From: Paracoccaceae bacterium
GTDB lineage: Bacteria; Pseudomonadota; Alphaproteobacteria; Rhodobacterales; Rhodobacteraceae
Reading direction: 5' to 3'
DNA length: 64,000 nucleotides
NCBI GenBank assembly: GCA_014872815.1
Contig: WKFK01000015.1
Coordinates: 434,001-498,000, forward strand
Shown here: positions 7,918 through 15,568 of the stretch, one piece after another
How positions within the stretch are numbered: position 1 is the first letter of the stretch
Layout of the letters: each line of letters starts with the position of its first letter
The notes under the pieces: model-generated
The model's input: only the letters and a program-made list of their open reading frames with translations
What the model was told of the DNA's origin: nothing
Database searches by the model: none
Translations under genes and position numbers: made by a program

Positions 7918-10812
7918 ATGCTTAGGAAAAAGACCAACGGGGTTGCGCGACGCCCCCAGCGGACAAGTATCCTGTCTGCCGCAGCTGAAAAAGCTGTGGA
8001 CCGCCGCACGTTCTTGCGCGGTTCAGGCCTCGCCATTGGCGGGCTGGCAGCGATTGGTGCCACCGGTGGCACCGTCACTCAGGCGCAGGCGCAAGATGCC
8101 GCCAATACTGCCGTTCAAACTGTGAAGTCTGTGTGTACCCACTGTTCGGTGGGTTGTACCGTTGTGGCCGAAGTGCAGAGCGGTGTCTGGATCGGGCAAG
8201 AGCCTGGTTGGGACAGCCCGTTTAACCTCGGCGCCCATTGTGCCAAAGGCGCATCGGTGCGGGAACACGCTCATGGCGAACGCCGCCTGAAGTACCCTAT
8301 GAAAAAAGAGGGTGGTGAGTGGAAGCGCATCAGCTGGGAACAGGCGATCGACGAGATCGGCGACGGCATGATGAAGATCCGCGAAGAAAGCGGTCCTGAC
8401 AGTGTGTATTGGCTGGGTTCAGCCAAGAGCAACAACGAACAGGCTTATCTGTTCCGCAAGTTTGCCGCCTACTGGGGCACAAACAACGTGGATCACCAGG
8501 CGCGTATCTGTCACTCCACCACCGTTGCAGGCGTTGCGAACACATGGGGCTACGGCGCCATGACCAACTCCTACAATGACATCCACAACTCCAAAGCCAT
8601 CTTCATCATTGGCGGCAACCCAGCCGAAGCCCACCCGGTTTCCCTGTTGCACGTGCTGCGCGCGAAAGAGCGTAACAACGCACCGCTGATCGTATGTGAC
8701 CCCCGCTTCACGCGGACTGCGGCACACGCGGATGAATACGTGCGTTTCCGTCCCGGCACCGATGTGGCGCTGGTTTGGGGCATTCTGTGGCATATCTTCG
8801 AAAACGGATGGGAAGACAAAGAGTTCATTCGCACCCGTGTTTGGGGCATGGACCAGATCCGCGAAGAAGTGAAGCAGTGGAACCCAGAAGAAGTTGAACG
8901 TGTCACAGGTGCTCCTGGTGAGCAGTTGCGCCGCGTGGCACGTCAGATGGTGAACAACCGCCCGGGCACCGTGATCTGGTGTATGGGTGGTACGCAGCAC
9001 ACCAACGGGAACAACAACACCCGTGCGTACTGCATTCTCCAGCTGGCCCTTGGCAACATGGGCACCTCCGGTGGCGGGACCAACATCTTCCGCGGCCACG
9101 ACAACGTACAGGGTGCCACTGACCTTGGCGTTCTCAGCCACACACTTCCGGGTTACTACGGCCTGTCCAAAGGGGCTTGGGCCCACTGGGGACGCGTGTG
9201 GGAAGAAGATGGCGAATGGCTCAGCGGCCAGTTTGCCAAGACCACCGGTGCCGACGGCAAAGAGAAGTCGCTGCAGAACCTCACCGGTATTCCGGTGTCG
9301 CGCTGGATCGACGGTGTGCTGGAAGACCCGGCCAACATGGACAACCCGGACAAAGTGCGGGCCATGGTGCTTTGGGGCCACGCGCCAAACTCTCAGACCC
9401 GTGGTCGTGAGATGAAGACCGCGATGGAAAAGCTGGACATGTTGGTCGTTGTTGACCCGTATCCAACCGTTTCCGCCGTGCTTCATGACCGCACCGATGG
9501 TGTCTACCTGTTGCCTGCCTGTACGCAGTTTGAGACTCGTGGCTCTGTCACGGCCTCCAACCGCTCGCTGCAGTGGCGGGATCAGGTCGTTGCGCCCCTC
9601 TTTGAAAGCAAGCCAGACCATGAGATCATGGGTCTGTTTGCCAATAAGTTTGGCTGGGCCGACCGCTTCTTCCGCAACATTGAAATGGAAGACGAAAACA
9701 CCCCGAACATCGAAAGCGTTACGCGCGAGTTCAATAAGGGTATGTGGACCATTGGGTACACCGGTCAGTCTCCTGAGCGCATCAAGCTGCACATGGAAAA
9801 CCAGCACACCTTCGACCGCACGACGTTGAAGGCAAACGGTGGTCCGGCAGATGGTGACTACTACGGGATGCCTTGGCCATGCTGGGGTACCGCGGAGATG
9901 AACCATCCGGGTACACCTAACCTCTATGACATGTCCAAGCGTGTCTCTGAGGGTGGTTTGACCTTCCGCGCCCGCTTTGGTGTGGAACGTGACGGTCAGA
10001 ACCTCTTGGCCGAGGGTGTTGCAAGCCTCGATTCTGAGATCCAGGACGGTTATCCAGAGTTCACCATGCAGATGCTGATGGACCTTGGATGGGACGGTGA
10101 TCTGACGGATGACGAGCGTGCGGCAATTGACGCTGTGGCAGGTGCCAAGACCAACTGGAAAACCGACCTGTCCGGCGGTATCCAGCGGGTGGCAATCAAG
10201 CACGAATGTGCGCCGTTTGGTAACGCCAAGGCCCGTGCTGTTGTGTGGACATTCCCGGATCCGGTGCCGCTGCACCGCGAGCCGCTCTACACACCGCGTC
10301 GCGACCTTGTGGAGGACTATCCAACCTACGAGGATCGGAAGTTCTACCGTCTGCCAACCATGTATGCCTCAATCCAGAAGAACGACTTCAGCAAGGATTA
10401 CCCAATCATTCTGACGTCTGGACGACTGGTGGAATATGAGGGGGGTGGTGACGAAACACGCTCCAACCCATGGCTGGCCGAACTGCAGCAGGACATGTTT
10501 GTTGAGATCAATCCGCGTGATGCGAACAACCTTGGCATTCGTGACCGGTCGCAAGTTTGGGTGGAAGGTCCCGAAGGTGGTAAGGTCAAAGTTATGGCCA
10601 TGGTCACCCAGCGGGTTGGCGAAGGCGTTGCCTTTATGCCGTTCCACTTTGGCGGTCACTTCGAAGGGAAGGACTTGCGGGACAAATACCCGGCAGGCGC
10701 CGACCCATATGTGTTGGGTGAAAGCACCAACACGGCACAAACCTATGGCTATGACAGCGTGACACAGATGCAGGAGACCAAAACAACTCTCTGCAAAATC
10801 TGGGCCGCTTAA
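7918..10812 (+). CDS. Formate dehydrogenase alpha subunit (Mo/W-bis-MGD, Tat-exported, cysteine form)
   Basis: 964 residues, a periplasmic FDH-N/FDH3-type catalytic subunit. A Tat signal (DRRTFLRG, residues 28-35) is followed by the N-terminal [4Fe-4S] site (C73, C76, C80, C108) and the molybdopterin oxidoreductase domains. At the metal ligand position, in ARICHSTTVAG, residue C198 is encoded by TGT (8509-8511), so no selenocysteine machinery is needed. The conserved GYGAMTNSYNDI and GGNPAEAHPVS segments also match formate dehydrogenases, and the C-terminal dinucleotide-binding domain is complete. GGGAGGAAAGA precedes the ATG. It oxidises formate to CO2 and passes electrons to the beta subunit encoded 14 nt downstream. 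Confidence 0.95.
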   Translation: MLRKKTNGVARRPQRTSILSAAAEKAVDRRTFLRGSGLAIGGLAAIGATGGTVTQAQAQDAANTAVQTVKSVCTHCSVGCTVVAEVQSGVWIGQEPGWDSPFNLGAHCAKGASVREHAHGERRLKYPMKKEGGEWKRISWEQAIDEIGDGMMKIREESGPDSVYWLGSAKSNNEQAYLFRKFAAYWGTNNVDHQARICHSTTVAGVANTWGYGAMTNSYNDIHNSKAIFIIGGNPAEAHPVSLLHVLRAKERNNAPLIVCDPRFTRTAAHADEYVRFRPGTDVALVWGILWHIFENGWEDKEFIRTRVWGMDQIREEVKQWNPEEVERVTGAPGEQLRRVARQMVNNRPGTVIWCMGGTQHTNGNNNTRAYCILQLALGNMGTSGGGTNIFRGHDNVQGATDLGVLSHTLPGYYGLSKGAWAHWGRVWEEDGEWLSGQFAKTTGADGKEKSLQNLTGIPVSRWIDGVLEDPANMDNPDKVRAMVLWGHAPNSQTRGREMKTAMEKLDMLVVVDPYPTVSAVLHDRTDGVYLLPACTQFETRGSVTASNRSLQWRDQVVAPLFESKPDHEIMGLFANKFGWADRFFRNIEMEDENTPNIESVTREFNKGMWTIGYTGQSPERIKLHMENQHTFDRTTLKANGGPADGDYYGMPWPCWGTAEMNHPGTPNLYDMSKRVSEGGLTFRARFGVERDGQNLLAEGVASLDSEIQDGYPEFTMQMLMDLGWDGDLTDDERAAIDAVAGAKTNWKTDLSGGIQRVAIKHECAPFGNAKARAVVWTFPDPVPLHREPLYTPRRDLVEDYPTYEDRKFYRLPTMYASIQKNDFSKDYPIILTSGRLVEYEGGGDETRSNPWLAELQQDMFVEINPRDANNLGIRDRSQVWVEGPEGGKVKVMAMVTQRVGEGVAFMPFHFGGHFEGKDLRDKYPAGADPYVLGESTNTAQTYGYDSVTQMQETKTTLCKIWAA

Positions 10813-10826
10813 GGAGGAGAAGAGAA

Positions 10827-11420
10827 ATGGCAAGAGCAAAGTTTCTCTGCGACGCCGAACGCTGCATTGAATGTAACGCCTGCGTCACGGCCTGTAAGAA
10901 CGAGCACGAGGTGCCTTGGGGCATCAACCGTCGCCGCGTTGTGACCATCAACGACGGTACACCGGGTGAGCGTTCTATCTCGGTGGCTTGTATGCACTGT
11001 TCCGACGCGCCTTGTATGGCCGTTTGTCCGGTGGACTGCTTCTACCAGAACGAAGAAGGTGTCGTGCTGCACTCCAAAGACCTCTGCATTGGCTGTGGTT
11101 ACTGCTTCTACGCGTGTCCGTTTGGCGCGCCGCAGTATCCGCAGGCAGGCAACTTTGGCAGCCGTGGCAAGATGGACAAATGTACCTTCTGTGCTGGTGG
11201 TCCGGAGGAGAACCACTCCACCGCCGAGTTCGCCAAATATGGTCGTAACCGGATTGCAGAAGGCAAATTGCCTCTCTGCGCCGAGATGTGCTCCACCAAA
11301 GCGCTGCTGGCGGGGGACGGGGACGTTGTGTCCGCGATCTACCGTGAGCGCGTTGTGGCGCGCGGCTTTGGCACCGGGGCTTGGGGCTGGGGCACAGCCT
11401 ACGAACAGAAAGGCGGCTAA
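10827..11420 (+). CDS. fdh3B: Formate dehydrogenase beta subunit, four [4Fe-4S] ferredoxin (FDH3 type)
   Basis: 197 residues with four cysteine clusters of the DMSO-reductase-family electron-transfer type: CIECNACVTACKNEH, CMHCSDAPCMAVCP, CIGCGYCFYACP, and CTFC with a late CAEMC. The protein lacks the C-terminal membrane anchor of FdnH and has no signal, consistent with FDH3-type beta subunits that ride to the periplasm with the alpha subunit. A very strong site (AAGGAGGAGAAGAGAA) precedes the ATG. It relays electrons from the alpha subunit to the membrane gamma subunit. Confidence 0.93.
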   Translation: MARAKFLCDAERCIECNACVTACKNEHEVPWGINRRRVVTINDGTPGERSISVACMHCSDAPCMAVCPVDCFYQNEEGVVLHSKDLCIGCGYCFYACPFGAPQYPQAGNFGSRGKMDKCTFCAGGPEENHSTAEFAKYGRNRIAEGKLPLCAEMCSTKALLAGDGDVVSAIYRERVVARGFGTGAWGWGTAYEQKGG

Positions 11421-11437
11421 GGCCTGCTTTCAAATTG

Positions 11438-11465
11438 TTGGCGGCGCGGGCTTTCGCGCCGCCAA
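11438..11465 (+). promoter_or_regulatory. Intra-operon 11-bp perfect hairpin between fdh beta and gamma genes
   Basis: TTGGCGGCGCG (11438-11448) pairs perfectly with CGCGCCGCCAA (11455-11465) around a 6-nt loop. No T-tract follows (TACACCAAAC), so it is not a standard intrinsic terminator. In the middle of an operon such a GC-rich stem usually stabilises the upstream message or causes partial attenuation, giving more alpha and beta than gamma and downstream products. Confidence 0.6.
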
Positions 11466-11554
11466 TACACCAAACACACTTGTCTCAAATATGATGTGGC
11501 GGCTTTCTCAAAAGGAAAGTGACGCCTCCGTTCTATTCAAACATCGAGGATGTG

Positions 11555-12745
11555 ATGCGCGCGCTTCTTTGGATTGCACTTAGTTTTATGTTGGCTTTGC
11601 CGGGTTTCGCACAAGAGGCGCCGGATCGTTCAGCGACGGGCGGTGCCCAGACGCTGGAAGATATTATGGCCCGTCAACGGGGTGAAAAGCTGGATGACAG
11701 TTTTCGTCGGGATGCAACCGGCCAGGGCAACGTCGAAGCGTTGATTGGTCAGCTTGGCACCCGCGGCACGGCCTCGGATTCTGAAGTATTCCGGGCTCTG
11801 CGCTACGGCAGCGCTGACACCACCACCGCCGCGCGCGGTCCGACTGCGGGTCTTTTGATCCAAGACTCCGGCATGGCATGGCTGACATTTCGTGAGGGAC
11901 CTTTGCTGAAGTATGGCTTGTGGTTTCTGGGCGGTATGATGGCGACAATTCTCGCCTTTTACCTGTATCGCGGAAAAATCATGATTGATGGGCCAAAGAC
12001 TGGCCGAAATATCATTCGTTTTGCTGCTTTTGAGCGGTTTTGCCATTGGGTCATGGGCGTGAGCTTTATTCTCTTGGGCCTGACTGGGATCTACCTGATC
12101 GCCGGGCGCAAGTTCTTGCTGCCGTGGATGGGCCATGAAGCCTATGCCAACATCGCCGAAGCAGGCAAATGGGTGCACAACAACATTTCCTGGGCCTTCA
12201 TGATCAGCCTGGTGTTTGTCTTCATCATGTGGGTGAAGCACAACATTCCTGACCGTGGCGACATCAAATGGATGGCCAAAGCTGGTGGTCTGTTCTCCAA
12301 GGGCGTTCACCCGCCTGCAAAGAAATTCAATGCTGGTCAGAAGATCGTATTCTGGTCCGTGATCATCCTCGGCTTCTCAATTTCGCTCTCCGGTGTTGCG
12401 CTGTTGTTCCCGTTTGAGGTGCCGGTTTTTGCCAAAACCTTCCAGATCCTAAACATGACTGGCCTGCCAAACCTGATTATGGGCGCGCCGTTGCCTGAGG
12501 TTCTGAGTCCCTATGAAGAGATACAACTGTCGCAGCTTTGGCACGGCATTGTGGCCTTCGTGTTCATTGGCATCGTCATCGCCCACATCTATCTCGGCAG
12601 CGTCGGGATGGAAGGCGCGCTGGAGACCATGGCGACCGGTGAAGTGGATGAGCAGTGGGCCAAGGAGCACCATTCCATCTGGTACGAGGAAGAGATGGCC
12701 AAGGCCAAAGAGGCTGCGCCGGATCAAGCTACGCCTGCGGAATGA
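11555..12745 (+). CDS. Formate dehydrogenase gamma subunit, membrane cytochrome b
   Basis: 396 residues. I start at ATG 11555, four bases after GAGGA, because this places a clean signal peptide (ALLWIALSFMLALPGFAQ) at the N-terminus. A periplasmic stretch follows, then about five membrane segments: one near residue 115, then the four-helix cytochrome b561-type core (FCHWVMGVSFILLGLTGIY through AFVFIGIVIAHIYLGSVG). Histidines in FCHW, KWVHNN and HGIV are likely haem ligands. The family takes electrons from the beta subunit and reduces quinone. The WD40-cytochrome c gene directly behind it (3 nt) suggests that electrons may alternatively leave through a c-type cytochrome. Confidence 0.9.
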   Translation: MRALLWIALSFMLALPGFAQEAPDRSATGGAQTLEDIMARQRGEKLDDSFRRDATGQGNVEALIGQLGTRGTASDSEVFRALRYGSADTTTAARGPTAGLLIQDSGMAWLTFREGPLLKYGLWFLGGMMATILAFYLYRGKIMIDGPKTGRNIIRFAAFERFCHWVMGVSFILLGLTGIYLIAGRKFLLPWMGHEAYANIAEAGKWVHNNISWAFMISLVFVFIMWVKHNIPDRGDIKWMAKAGGLFSKGVHPPAKKFNAGQKIVFWSVIILGFSISLSGVALLFPFEVPVFAKTFQILNMTGLPNLIMGAPLPEVLSPYEEIQLSQLWHGIVAFVFIGIVIAHIYLGSVGMEGALETMATGEVDEQWAKEHHSIWYEEEMAKAKEAAPDQATPAE

Positions 12746-12748
12746 ATC

Positions 12749-14047
12749 ATGCGGATGTGGGCGCCAATTGTGGCACTCTTGATGTGGCCGGCAGTGACGC
12801 TGGCAGATGAATTCTTCACCCTTGAAGGCCATGGCGGTCCAATCAAAGGGATCGCCGTGTCGCCGGATGGACAGCGAATTCTGACCGCCAGCTTTGACAA
12901 TGCGCTTGGGCTCTGGTCCGGGCACGCGCCTATGTGGCTGGACGGTCATGAGGCAGCAGTGAATACGGTGGCCTTCGTCGATGACGCACGTGCGGTGTCT
13001 GGCGGTGATGATTTTGCTGTGCGACTATGGGATCTATCTTCCGGAGCATCCCAAGAGCTTGGCCGCCACAAAGGCAAAGTCATGTCGGTGCGAGTCTCAG
13101 ACGGCCAGCAAATGGTGGCCTCTGCGAGTTGGGACGGCACGGTTGGCCTTTGGTCGTTGAGAGGTGCTGACCCGCGTTTCATCGAGGTGGGCTCGAACGT
13201 GAATGATGTGGCGTTCTCCTCTAACGGAACACTGCTCTACACGGGTGCGTCTGACGGTAAGATCCGCGTCTTCGACGTGGCGACCGGCGACCTGCATCAG
13301 TTGTTCCTGTCCAACGGGTTTGGCGTGAACACGCTGGTGCTCAACGAGGATGCGGGATGGCTGGCCTTTGGCGCGGTGGACGGCGTGACAAAGGTTGTGG
13401 ATGTGCAAACCGCTGCCTTGATAAAAGACGTGACTCTGGAGCGTCGCCCGATCCTGGCCATGGCCACCGATCGCGCAAAGCAAACTTTGGCGGTGGGCGA
13501 TGGTGAAGGCTATATCCTGTTGCTCAACACTGCCGACTGGTCCATTGCCAATGATTTCCGTGCCACCCATCGCGGGCCGATCTGGGCGCTGGCGTTTTCA
13601 CAAGACGGGGGCAACGTGCACGCTGGCGGACTGGATGACTCGATGTTCAGTTGGCCCTTGTCAGATCAGGATGATGTGCCACGTATGGTGGAACAGGACC
13701 GCGCTTTCCTGAATGGCAACGACAGCGCGTCTAATGGTGAGCGCCAGTTTCAGCGCAAATGCTCCATCTGCCACACATTGACCGGAGACAGCGCACGCCG
13801 GGCCGGACCGACGCTCAAAGACGTGTTTGGCCGCCGTGCCGGGACCGTAGCGGATTACAGCTATTCCGACACTTTACTGACATCAGACATTGTCTGGTCC
13901 GCGCAAACCATTGATGCGCTTTTTGATTTGGGACCAGACGTGTATATTGCGGGCACAAAAATGCCAGTTCAGCGCATCGCCCGCGCCGAGGATCGTGCAG
14001 ATCTCATCGAGTATCTGCGGACTTACAGCGACATCAAGGACGACTGA
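12749..14047 (+). CDS. WD40 beta-propeller fused to a C-terminal cytochrome c
   Basis: 432 residues: a signal peptide (PIVALLMWPAVTLA), a seven-bladed-like WD40 propeller over residues 22-315 with recurring blades (GHGGPIKGIAVSPDGQRILT, GHEAAVNTVAF, GRHKGKVMSVRV), and a class I cytochrome c domain from about residue 325. The haem site is C338, C341, H342 (CSICH), and the distal methionine is probably that of KMPVQR. Its start is 3 nt after the fdh gamma stop, so it belongs to the formate dehydrogenase operon. It may dock on the gamma subunit as a periplasmic electron acceptor. The propeller could also be a scaffold. Confidence 0.85.
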   Translation: MRMWAPIVALLMWPAVTLADEFFTLEGHGGPIKGIAVSPDGQRILTASFDNALGLWSGHAPMWLDGHEAAVNTVAFVDDARAVSGGDDFAVRLWDLSSGASQELGRHKGKVMSVRVSDGQQMVASASWDGTVGLWSLRGADPRFIEVGSNVNDVAFSSNGTLLYTGASDGKIRVFDVATGDLHQLFLSNGFGVNTLVLNEDAGWLAFGAVDGVTKVVDVQTAALIKDVTLERRPILAMATDRAKQTLAVGDGEGYILLLNTADWSIANDFRATHRGPIWALAFSQDGGNVHAGGLDDSMFSWPLSDQDDVPRMVEQDRAFLNGNDSASNGERQFQRKCSICHTLTGDSARRAGPTLKDVFGRRAGTVADYSYSDTLLTSDIVWSAQTIDALFDLGPDVYIAGTKMPVQRIARAEDRADLIEYLRTYSDIKDD

Positions 14048-14048
14048 G

Positions 14049-14174
14049 ATGAAAACTTTTTTGCTAGCCTGTGTAACCGTCGCAGGGATTTCTGTAGTGG
14101 CCTACTACGGGCTGCACGCCCTGGGGTTTTCCAGTACTGAGACGGGCAGTGGCCCTTCCGTACGACTGGACTAA
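14049..14174 (+). CDS. Tiny single-span membrane protein in the fdh operon
   Basis: 41 residues. The ATG begins one base after the stop of the cytochrome gene, and the response-regulator gene follows 5 nt later. It has one hydrophobic helix (FLLACVTVAGISVVAYYGLHAL) and a short polar tail ending VRLD. It has no recognised family. Its tight packing suggests a small subunit or assembly factor of the formate dehydrogenase complex. Confidence 0.6.
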   Translation: MKTFLLACVTVAGISVVAYYGLHALGFSSTETGSGPSVRLD

Positions 14175-14179
14175 GATAA

Positions 14180-15568
14180 ATGAACCAACTTGAGCGATCA
14201 CAGCCCCGGATGAAAGACCGTGCGCCGTCTGAATTTGGCATGGGATTGTCCGCGGCCTCTGTACTTGTGGTCGACGACGAGCCGGGCATTCGCAATTTTA
14301 TTGTGAAAATTCTGGAGCCCGTGGTCGCCCGCGTGGAGCAGGCGGCCAATACAGAGGTTGCCAGCCGACTTTTGGATGCGAACCACTTTGATATTGTGAT
14401 CCTGGACAACGTGATGCCAGGCACGACAGGATTGGCCTGGCTCAGTGAACAGCGCAAGTTGGGGTTCTTTGCTGATACGATCCTGATCACCGCCTTTGCT
14501 GACATGGACACGGCGATTGAGGCGATGCGCGCGGGAGCGGTGGATTTTGTTCTGAAACCCTTCCGCTCCAACCAGATTCTCAACGCCGTGGCGCGCTGTG
14601 TGGATCGAGTGAATCTGAGGCGGGAGAACTACCTGCTGAAATATGAGCTGGCTTCCGGCAACGAGCAAGTACGCTCGCGCCTGTTGGGCAGCTCGCCGGA
14701 GATCGAGCAGATCCGCGCTACCATGGCGCGGGCGGCGCCTTTGCCAACCCCGGTTTTGCTGACCGGGGACACAGGCACGGGCAAAGAAGTCTGTGCACGG
14801 GCGATCCACATGATGTCACCGCGAGCAGAAAAGCCTTTCGTGCCCATCAATTGCGCCACCATTGCAGGCGACATGATTGAGCATGAGCTGTTTGGTCATA
14901 TCCGTCAGGATGCCGGAGGGCGTACGGTACGCCATGACGGGGTGTTTATGAACGCCAATGGCGGCACGCTCTACCTTGACGAGATTGTGGAGCTTCCACT
15001 TCCGGTACAGGCCGCCCTTTTGCGGGTGATTGAACAGCGCAAAATCCGCCCTGTCGGCTCGTCACGTGAAGTGCCGCTGGACCTGCGGTTCCTGTTTGCC
15101 ACAAACGCCGACATGGAAGCCGCGGTGCAGGAAGGGCGTCTGCGCGAAGACCTCTTTCACCGGATCAATGTGCTCAACATTCAGATGCCACCTCTGCGCA
15201 CCCGCAATGGGGATTTGAAAGAGCTGGCGTTGATGTTCATTCAACAGATTTCGAAGTCGTTGGGGGTGCCGCCTCTCACACTGTCCGAGGGTGTTTTGCT
15301 CAATATGGCGCGCTATGACTGGCCCGGTAACGTGCGGGAATTGCGCAATCTTATTGAGCGATCCCTGATTGTGGGCGAATGGGCGTCTGAGTTTGCAGCG
15401 GGTGGTTCGGACGAAGAGGTTGAGGCGGTGGACAGCCTGGCCGCGGTGGAGCGGCGGCATATTCTGACCGTTCTGGATGCCTGTGACGGAAACCGGGCAG
15501 AGGCGGCCCGGCGCTTGGGGATCTCGCGCAAAACCATCGACCGTAAATGTGCGATGTGGAATGACTGA
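14180..15568 (+). CDS. NtrC-like response regulator without the GAFTGA sigma-54 loop
   Basis: 462 residues: a receiver domain (about 27-140, phospho-acceptor D76 in VILDNVMPG, conserved K in VLKPF), an AAA+ domain (Walker A GDTGTGKE 196-203, Walker B GGTLYLDE 261-268, sensor FLFATNAD) and a Fis-type DNA-binding helix-turn-helix at the end (NRAEAARRLGISRKTIDRK). After ELFGH (236-240), where sigma-54 activators carry E-K-G-A-F-T-G-A, this protein reads IRQDAGGRTVRHDG. The contact loop for sigma-54 is therefore missing, as in some Rhodobacter NtrC and HupR proteins that work with sigma-70. It overlaps the kinase gene by 8 nt and is a candidate regulator of the adjacent fdh genes. Confidence 0.9.
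   Translation: MNQLERSQPRMKDRAPSEFGMGLSAASVLVVDDEPGIRNFIVKILEPVVARVEQAANTEVASRLLDANHFDIVILDNVMPGTTGLAWLSEQRKLGFFADTILITAFADMDTAIEAMRAGAVDFVLKPFRSNQILNAVARCVDRVNLRRENYLLKYELASGNEQVRSRLLGSSPEIEQIRATMARAAPLPTPVLLTGDTGTGKEVCARAIHMMSPRAEKPFVPINCATIAGDMIEHELFGHIRQDAGGRTVRHDGVFMNANGGTLYLDEIVELPLPVQAALLRVIEQRKIRPVGSSREVPLDLRFLFATNADMEAAVQEGRLREDLFHRINVLNIQMPPLRTRNGDLKELALMFIQQISKSLGVPPLTLSEGVLLNMARYDWPGNVRELRNLIERSLIVGEWASEFAAGGSDEEVEAVDSLAAVERRHILTVLDACDGNRAEAARRLGISRKTIDRKCAMWND

Noticed and set aside
8509-8511. A selenocysteine codon in the formate dehydrogenase
   Set aside because: The codon at the metal-ligand position is TGT (cysteine), and the frame has no internal TGA.
8419-10275. A 618-codon open frame on the minus strand opposite the fdh alpha gene
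   Set aside because: It mirrors a high-GC coding sequence, has no ribosome site or recognisable domain, and the plus-strand gene is certain.
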